From the NCBI RefSeq assembly GCF_004379255.2, contig NC_056039.1, positions 34,547,883-34,611,882 on the forward strand: DNA of 64,000 nucleotides. The letters run 5' to 3'. The stretch is from Salvia splendens. Taxonomy: Eukaryota > Streptophyta > Magnoliopsida > Lamiales > Lamiaceae. The notes below the pieces were generated by a model. The model was not told where the DNA came from. It was given only the letters and a program-made list of their open reading frames with translations, and did not search any database. Shown here piece after piece: positions 56,901-64,000 of the stretch (its first letter is position 1; each line of letters starts with the position of its first letter). Made by a program: the position numbers and the translations under genes.

Positions 56901-58188
56901 AAGGGATGGATGCAGTTATGTCGGCCAATTATCTTCTTCGGCGCTTGTTTCTTGCGAGGAATGTACAAAGGACAGCTCATGACAGCAATGGGAATTGATC
57001 CCAACAATGGCTGGTGGCCGATTGCTTGGGCTGTGACTGAGGCCGAGAGTTATGTCCAGTGGAAGTGGTTCGTGGAGTACTTGTCTGATGACCTTAACTT
57101 GCATGCAAATGGCCCACGATATGTGTTTATGTGGCCGCCGTGATTTCAATATTACATACTGTACTTGGTATGTGATTTAATTTTATCTGTGATTTGATCA
57201 ATACATTATGTACTAGAACTGTGATTTTGTGGTAATTTTTGTTTTGTTGTGTTACATCAGGGCCTTGCAAAGTTGATTGTTGAGGAATTCCCACAGAGCG
57301 AGCATCGCTTCTGTGTTAAGCACATATACAACAATTTCAAGAAGAGATTTGTCGGAGAAAATTTCAAAGACCGGTTGTGGGAGATTGCCGCGAGTACCAC
57401 CCTCGAACATTATGTGGACAAGATGGATGCTCTGCAGACCATATATCTCCAAGCACATCAGTGGCTTTCTGGAGTTGCTCCCAAAGAAAAGTGGGTCAAG
57501 GCATTTTTCTCTCCACATACTTGTTGTGATGTGCTCCTCAGCAACATTTGTGAGACATTCAATTCGAAGATTGCATTGGCTCGAGAGAAAACAATTATCA
57601 GCATGTTGGAGGACATTCGAAAAAGTCAAATGGAAAGGATTCAGATCAGAGGCCAGTGGATCAAGCTACGATCACGCAGTCCCTCCTGTTATCAAGGAGC
57701 TTGTGGATAAGTGGTACTCGCGGGCTTCATCGTGGAGGGCTACATGGAACGGACAGTCTTCGTACCAAGTAACTCGGCCGTCTGGCCAATATGTTGTCAA
57801 CATGCGCGATTTTAAATGCTCCTGCAGATTGTGGCAGCTATCCGGAATCCCGTGCACTCATGCTATCGCAACAATCAACAAGCATAGCGACGATGTGACG
57901 CGATACGTCTCCTGCTATTATTTGAAGTCAACAATGATCATGTTGTACGAGAATGACCTTTACCCAATCAATGAGGTGGACAATTGGCCCAAGACTACTT
58001 CTGATGGTGTGTTGGAACTGGCGCCCCCGAGGTCAAAGCGCCAGCGTGGTAGGCCGAACAAACCACAATTGCAAAATACCCGTTACAACTTACAGAAAAC
58101 AAACAGAAGTTCGGCCAGTCTATTATGTTTAGAGAGGGAACTTCACCAAAAACAAACAGAACTTCACTTCACAAGCCGACATAGATGA
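53990..58188 (+). pseudogene. MULE transposase with N-terminal PB1-like domain, decayed
   Basis: A first exon (VDPETWSIRNPRLDFFVSEE, about 53993-54060) is followed by an exon opening FSVAFHHGWSIFEINGQKKY. That PB1-like domain (about 54298-54612) is common at the start of plant MULE proteins. Low-complexity spacers follow, including three similar exon-intron units and a repeated GPEV motif. The MuDR-type domain (about 56250-56800) has LPLWKTGDVFKHRDFFYDVL and GCEWYVYLR. The MULE core has CRPIIFFGACFLRGMYKGQL, then PNNGWWPIAWAVTEAES and FCVKHIYNNFKKRF. The SWIM finger is CSCRLWQLSGIPCTHAIA (about 57818-57870). Lesions seen: a TAG at 56803-56805, a frame change near 56810-56830, a stop after VFMWPP (57142), a likely intron at 57167-57261 and a frame change near 57660. 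The first catalytic Asp expected in GLDGCF is absent (FFGACF). Confidence 0.85.
55819..55908 (+). repeat. 18-bp minisatellite in the MULE ORF
   Basis: Five copies of an 18-bp unit such as gaagtacatgatgggcct, encoding EVHDGP, EVHAGP, EVQAGP, EVQGGP and EVHDGP. Confidence 0.9.
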
Positions 58189-58517
58189 AATGAAAGGAAT
58201 GAAATCATTTAGAGAGGGAAAGATGAAAGAAAATAGGAGAATGGAAAAATAGAGTCTATTATGTTTGAAGAGGCATCTCTTACACAGCAGACTAGATGTG
58301 CAGCATAGGGTGTGCAGAAATGCAGGTTTGGTAGGTAAAGAGACTAAACTGTCATTCAGCTCATTTGGGCATTTTCGTCCGGAAAATGGCAAAAAACACA
58401 AGCTTTGTGATTATATATTTTGTTAGATACATGTGATGGGATTTTTAAATGTTAGGGGTCTCTGTTGTTACAAGGCGAAAAGTTATGGACCTTTTGTGCG
58501 GTTAACTCTATAAATTA

Positions 58518-59544
58518 ATAGTAGGAGTATTAAATTTTGTAAATGTAAAAGGCTAAAACTACGGCCCTGTAAATGCAAAAGACTAAAGCATGAAACGTAA
58601 GTATAGGAGTAATTAATTTCTTTTCTTCCATTTTCTTTGTTAGCATTTGTATTCTTTTTGTTCTTAATGTTTTAATTTTAAAAAAAGACCATATAAATCA
58701 ATTACAACCATTTCTGATAGTACTTAACTAAAAATTATTTAAAAATATAAAAGTAATAATGGAAATCATTCCTAAAATATGATTGACTACAAATTATTTA
58801 AACATTAAAAAGAAAGAATGGACTGACGTAAATGAAATGAACATTAATATTGCTGTAACATAGATCAACTGTGCTAAGAAAAATAGTAAATTTGCGTTTA
58901 TCAAGAAAAAAAATGCTAAAAATGAAAATGGAAGAAAAGAAATTAACTACTCATATACTTGCGTTTCATGCTTTGGCACAGCAAATCCTACTGTGCGAAT
59001 GGCACAGTAAATTTGAAGGAAGGAGTGATATGGTGGGAATTGATTTTTTACCATAATCCTAAAAGAGAGATTGTGTGAATGAATCAATCCACGACTTCTT
59101 TAGCAGGCCACTTCAGGCCCATTATCTTTTGTTTAGACCACCAGTGAAGGAACTCATAATTATTGAAATACATCTAAGAGAACTCCAACAACAAACCTTC
59201 CTCACAACAATCCAAGAAATATGCACAAACAATGCATCGCAAATCCAATGTTCCATAAAGTTAATTGGTGGCCAAATAATAAAAAAAGGGACTCAGCTAA
59301 CCACAAAAGCTAAAAATACAAACATATGGAATCTTCTGGGAACATAGCAATGCCATCTATCCAATATATACCAAAAAGCTGTTGAACCAAATCAAGCACC
59401 AACCCTCTAAGAAGAAAATTTTGGCCACCGTTGCGAAGTTAAAATTAAACAGACCATCAAGCAAAAATGTAGATGATGTTCAGGAGCCATGGCATGAGAT
59501 AGAGAGATTACAGAATCATTTGTAGTTAGGCACGAAGAGGGTTC
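58518..59544. other. Intergenic sequence and VPS11 3' end
   Basis: AT-rich. The last part is the minus-strand 3' UTR of VPS11. The open frames at 58871-59056 and 59075-59347 have no recognisable product. Confidence 0.45.
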
Positions 59545-62500
59545 TCAATAGTTGCCGTTGGTATACTCATTGGTCTGGCTAGGAGCTTCAACGAGTCCTT
59601 TGTTAGTTTTGCTGATGATTCCCTTACCAAAATACTCAGCAACAATGGAGAAACCGTCCTTTGAATTTCTCACTTGCTGGAAGAAGTAATCTTGGCTTTT
59701 GGAATTCTGCTCTAGACTTCTCTTCATCTCTGAAACAGCTCTATACTCGGGAGCACATTCTGGACATTCCTTCTCGTTGTCACCAAGACATCGTTGGTGG
59801 AACGAGTGCAAGCATATGAAGTGGACAGTGGGAAGGTCAAGTGTGAAGGTGCAAGCACTGCACTTGCTAAGCTGGAAGATCCTTGCATTTGTTCTGAGAT
59901 CCTGGATTTCTTTTCTCATTGATGATGTTTCCTCCTGTACAAAGACAAATCAGCATGCATATATCTTGCACCCAAGTTAAATATTCTTAAATTGCGAAAA
60001 ATGTACCTGATACTTTTCAATAGCTGTATGATCCTCCTCAATCATCTTTGACTCCTGCTCAAGCTTTCTAGCAATATAGTCCTTGATCACAGAAAGTGTG
60101 AGGCATGGATTTCTAGATAAAGTTTGAAGAACTAAAATCGGAGGCAAAATATCATCCCTTTCAACATAATTCAAAACTTCTTTAACTTCTCTAGAACAAT
60201 CCTCTCCAAGTTCACCAAAGTACTTCAACAGACCGGCCCAGAGAGAGGGATCACCACCCTTACCTGAGTCCCCCAGCCTCTTGCAGCATGCAATTAAACC
60301 ATCATGATCATGTGCCTGCATATAGCAGGCAATCACCTCCTTATATAGTTTCAACTTCTCATACAGATACAAAAGCCCTTCATTAAAAGAGTTCATCTCA
60401 CATAGAATTATTGCTAGATCAACATCATATTGTGGCTGCTCCTGCTCAGATGGCCATGCACTTTTAAGCAAGACCAGCCCCTTTTGACGTCTCTCCAGGC
60501 GATCTCTCTCCAGGGATGCATCATCAGACTGCATCTTCCCATTAGATTGTGTTCTTGACATCACAACAGCACTGGATTCCCTATCTGCTGTAGGTTCAGC
60601 ATTTTCAATGCTACCAGTTTGTGCAAGAGATGGAAAGTCCAAATCGTGAGACAAGTATAATTCCAACAGGGTGTTATGGATTTCAAATTGAGCTGGAGAA
60701 TCCTTCACTTTGTTGGTGTAATTTTCTAGGAATTCCATGAGCGATTGTGGATGAATCACAAAAATATTGATAAAATCAACAGGAGATGGCAACATGGCTA
60801 GAAAGGATGAGGATCCCCCCCTTGCAGATTCTCCTTCTTCAGTACAAAGCCTCATCAATATTTGAACTGTCTCCTTAGGCTTGTGTTCTATGAGAATCTT
60901 TCCATACTCTTTAACAGTCAAACCAGCTTGATTTGGCTCAAGGCTATTTATATATTGCAATGCTTCCTCATATCTGTCTAAGTCCTCAAGCAAAATCTTC
61001 AAGTACCATTCATGTCTCCCAGTCTTCTTGGCAACATACATTGCATGCTCATGGTAATTGGCAGCTCGACATACCTTTATTGCAGTTTCCACATCAAACT
61101 TATGTTCCCCAACTCCATCCTCACTCTTTATGAATACATCCAACTTCTCAACATCTTTCAGTTTGGTATAACAGTTGAGCAAGAGAGTGGTATGATCTTT
61201 GGAAGCAAGACCCTTCTCATGCAACTTTTCCAAGTAATTTGTTAGATTGTGAATTCTCTGCGCATCCAAAAACTTCTGTATGACGTACGAAGGTTCTAGA
61301 TGCCCAATGGTATGGATATACTGAGCCATAGCTTCGTCGTAACTCTGTTTGCTATATAAATGATCACCATACTTCCTTAGCACTTCCGCAGTAGCCACAG
61401 CATCAGCTTGCTGGCTCTGGACAAGATTAATAGCCACTGGGTAAAGGTTTTTCTTGAAAAGCATATCCAACTTGCTTTCCATATCCTTCTCTACAACAAG
61501 AAGAACTGATTTGTCTGCCATAATGAGTAATATATTACCCCATTCACAGAGCATGTGAGAAACTTCTTGAACCGCTATACTATGGGCTATTAAGCGGTTC
61601 TTCAGGTCATAAATGCTGAAAGTATATTTCCCAGTTCTCTGATCAGCAATAACACATAAGAGATAGCCACGAAACCACCCAACAAGTTTCTTCTCTCCCT
61701 CAAAAGCCCAGCATGGGCCTCGGCCATCAATTTCATAGAAATAGACAGCTTCGGGCCGACCAATGATCAATTCCTAATCCAAAAGTAATTACAGGAGAAA
61801 GGTTACAGCTAAAGTACGGCACATGCATAACAAGCTAACATATTATACATACAAGATGAGTAGCCTACCGAGTGATCAGTCATTGCCACACTTCCAGCTT
61901 CAGAACCTATGTAATCAAGCGTTTGAGCAGTAGGTGTTTGAGCCTCCACTTTAAACAAGCTCACTGAGCTCGGAGTGACAGCAAAGAGTTGAAAGGCTTG
62001 TCCGTCCACACGGAAACCAATTCCAGTAATCGGAGAATGTACTTTTCCGGGTTGACCATTCTGAACCTCAAGCTTGAAGCGCTTGATCCGTTCACGGGCA
62101 ATGTCACCTTGAATGCAATAAATACAGCCATTCTCCAACCCAAGGGCGATAAATATTATTGGAGGAGCCTCCTCAAAAACTAGAAAAGATGTGATCTGTA
62201 AGACAAACATTAGGAGAATTCTCCATAAGCAGTCATACATATAGTTGAAAATGTGAAACAAACAAGTGGCATCAGTTTACACAAATGTGCATACACATAT
62301 AAACAAGCCTAGCACTGAAGCTGCATTATTATGTACCTCTGCCTCAGAAAATTGGTTGGTAAATATTCGCAAAATCTGAATGCACTCTGGAGCTGAAGTA
62401 CTCGACCCTTCTTCTTGTCTTTTATCGAGATCGAAAACCTTCAAGCACACAGCTGCTTTCTGTGGAGGCAATTGTTCGTCCTCTCCAACAGTCACTAAGA

Positions 62501-62930
62501 GGTTCCGTTGCTGATTCAGCAGTAAAGCCATAAAATTTTGGCCAATTAGACCACTGGAAGACAACACTAGAAAAGCAGAAAAAAGGGCTATTGTAGCTCC
62601 ACTGCTTCAACATTCCATTACAGAAACAATTAAAAAAATTGGGGATTGTCTTCAAATAAGTCAAAATCAGAAAGACGAATCCGCATACATACAAAAAGAA
62701 GCGAAAATAGGTAATACCTTAAGCTGCTGGAGGAAGAGAACAGAAGAGGAGTGAGCCGGGAACGAGTAAATGTGCTGGAGGCCGCGATCAAGGAGAGAGA
62801 CGGTGCCGTCGCGGCAGCCTAAGACGATCCTACCTCTGCCGCTGGAGCAGCATCGGATTTCGCCCTCGATCTCCTCAGGGATTTTGGTCTTCTTCTCGTC
62901 GAAGAAGTCGAATTTCCGCCACTGGTACAT
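59545..62930 (-). CDS. VPS11: Vacuolar protein sorting 11 (VPS11), HOPS/CORVET core subunit
   Basis: Five exons, 62930-62718, 62510-62337, 62195-61869, 61773-60007 and 59934-59545, join in phase with GT-AG junctions into 956 residues, close to plant VPS11. The start MYQWRKFDFFDEKKTKIPEE opens the N-terminal beta-propeller (to about 370). The clathrin-repeat-type alpha solenoid follows (LYSKQSYDEAMAQYIHTIGH, VIQKFLDAQRI, LKYFGELGEDC). A coiled segment (KDYIARKLEQESKMIEEDH) precedes a C-terminal RING-H2 finger at about residues 852-887, with CSAC, CLH, SFH, C and CPEC ligands. VPS11 is shared by the HOPS and CORVET tethers that drive fusion at vacuole and endosome membranes. No lesion was seen. 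The start lies about 1 kb from the window end. Confidence 0.95.
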
Positions 62931-64000
62931 TATTTTCGATTATGTAACTCGAAAAAGCTAGAGTAAATCACCAATCACGCGGATCTATTAATGGAGGGAG
63001 CTATGGGCGTTGCCAGATTACAAGATCGCCCCTCAATTCTAGTTGTGATCGACGGTTGATTTGACTCGTTATTTCAATTAAAACGGGTTACATTAAATTA
63101 AGACGGATTAATTTGAGATTATTAGGAATGAATAATACTCCTAGTACCACAGTAATTTACAAATTAACTGGATAGGCTTAATATATGAAGTCTGGGGTAT
63201 TTGGGCTTAGTTGGGCCCAATATTTATAATTCCATTGTTAGTAGTTAGACCCAATTTTAAGCTAGGAACTGCATGAAAACGGTGTGCTTTTACATTATTT
63301 TTCGTTGTAATTTTAAATATTTCTTGCTTCATTTCATTTGTTAATTGTTTTGGATTCTTGCTTGAAATTCTTGTCAAATATTTTCATTTGTTATATGTGA
63401 GTTTGAACTCAATCCGACAAATTTTTCTGGTGGGTTTAATGATTTGGATTTGCATCATCAATATATATATAGCCGTGTTTCTGTTCAAATATCACAACTT
63501 TATGCAAATGCATTCTTGATTCATGGTAAATTAAACAATTTTTTTAATCTGATTTTTCGTTCCGTGTCTAATCAAAGATCACACATCTTTATGCAAACTT
63601 CACTCATGATTCTAGACAAATTTATACTCCTATTAATATTTTTTTATCTGATATCTTGATTTGCAGTTTGATCAAATAACTTAACTTTATGCTACTTTTT
63701 TATATCAGATTTTCAGTGATCAAAGATCTCATCTTTATTCAAACTACATTCTTGATTCTTGCTATATTTATGCCACCATTTTCATCCAATTGCTTATTTT
63801 TCAGCTCTATTTCTGATCAAAACATCTCATCCGTATGGAAACTGTATTGTTGATCCCAAGGTATATGATAATGAGGCATATACATTTTTTATGCCAATAT
63901 AATGGTTGTGTGATCATGAATGTATAAGATATGAGGCATACATCAATATAACGGTTGTGTGATTATGAATGTGGCTTCGTGTTCCTATTCGGTAACTCGA
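62931..64000. other. Upstream region of VPS11 and intergenic sequence
   Basis: It contains the VPS11 leader and promoter on the minus strand, then AT-rich DNA in which short phrases such as 'gatcaaa' plus 'atctcatc' recur at 63480-63840. No gene seen; the plus-strand frame at 63444-63659 has no family resemblance. Confidence 0.4.

Larger units (their letters stand above)
53839..58508 (+). mobile_element. Mutator-like element (MULE) with complete ends
   Basis: The left terminus GACCGAACGGCACAAAAGGT and the right terminus (reverse complement) GAGTTAACCGCACAAAAGGT are imperfect inverted repeats that continue for about 30 bases. The 9-bp TATAAATTA flanks both sides exactly (53830-53838 and 58509-58517), the Mutator target length. 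The 4,670-bp element encodes a multi-exon transposase on the plus strand that is now damaged. The short inverted repeats mark it as a plant MULE of the non-classical kind. Confidence 0.9.

Noticed and set aside
62422..62694. Longer VPS11 exon 2 beginning upstream of QRNLL
   Set aside because: The acceptor aatcag before CAACGG joins QLK to QRN as in the family; the extension is intron.
63444..63659. 71-residue plus-strand frame near the window end
   Set aside because: AT-rich low-complexity translation with no family resemblance.
1..64000. CRISPR arrays, bacterial operons, rRNA genes, functional tRNA genes
   Set aside because: None seen. The tandem repeats are satellite-like or coding minisatellites without unique spacers, and the genes are eukaryotic with introns.

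Overview
This is plant nuclear DNA. It has intron-containing genes with GT-AG junctions, AT-rich intergenic DNA, a photosystem II antenna gene, and plant LTR retrotransposons and MITEs. Protein similarity fits a eudicot, possibly an asterid/Lamiales species; that placement is inference only. Host genes recognised are a NOPCHAP1-like box C/D snoRNP assembly factor (411-2245), a small two-span membrane protein (3060-3572), the F-box protein SNEEZY (14569-14988), a J-domain/DUF3444 protein (19555-21801), TMEM256/DUF423 (23638-25316), an X8/CBM43 callose-binding-type protein with a suspicious first exon (26322-25731, minus), LHCB2 (42365-41488, minus), NUP133 (48722-42980, minus), a SAM-domain protein (53075-50293, minus) and VPS11 (62930-59545, minus). 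Exon boundaries were worked out by hand and checked for phase.

Mobile DNA fills much of the rest. A PIF/Harbinger-type element (4233-6058) carries only the Myb/SANT ORF. A Ty1/copia element (7573-12532) has nearly identical LTRs but three coding lesions. There is a hAT-like MITE (15722-16517), a Stowaway-like MITE (17035-17257) and a 780-bp foldback (about 22679-23461). A Ty3/gypsy element on the minus strand (26721-33708) has lost most of pol but carries a four-exon antisense gene. Two Harbinger-type MITEs rich in GGACGTCC lie at about 41020-41227 and 49004-49497. A complete-ended MULE (53839-58508) carries a decayed transposase with PB1-like, MuDR, MULE and SWIM parts.

Two host pseudogenes are clear. 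One is an unprocessed, frameshifted cyclin H copy (about 34090-36300). The other is a PPR gene (about 39471-41030) broken by frameshifts and abutting a MITE fragment. The neighbouring host genes work in unrelated processes (nuclear pore, endolysosomal tethering, light harvesting, snoRNP assembly, gibberellin signalling), as is normal for a plant chromosome arm; they form no operon-like system. The most unusual items are the spliced antisense gene inside the young gypsy element, the MULE with tandemly amplified exon-intron units and a lost catalytic Asp, the cyclin H relic, and an apparent GC-AG intron in the NOPCHAP1-like gene.
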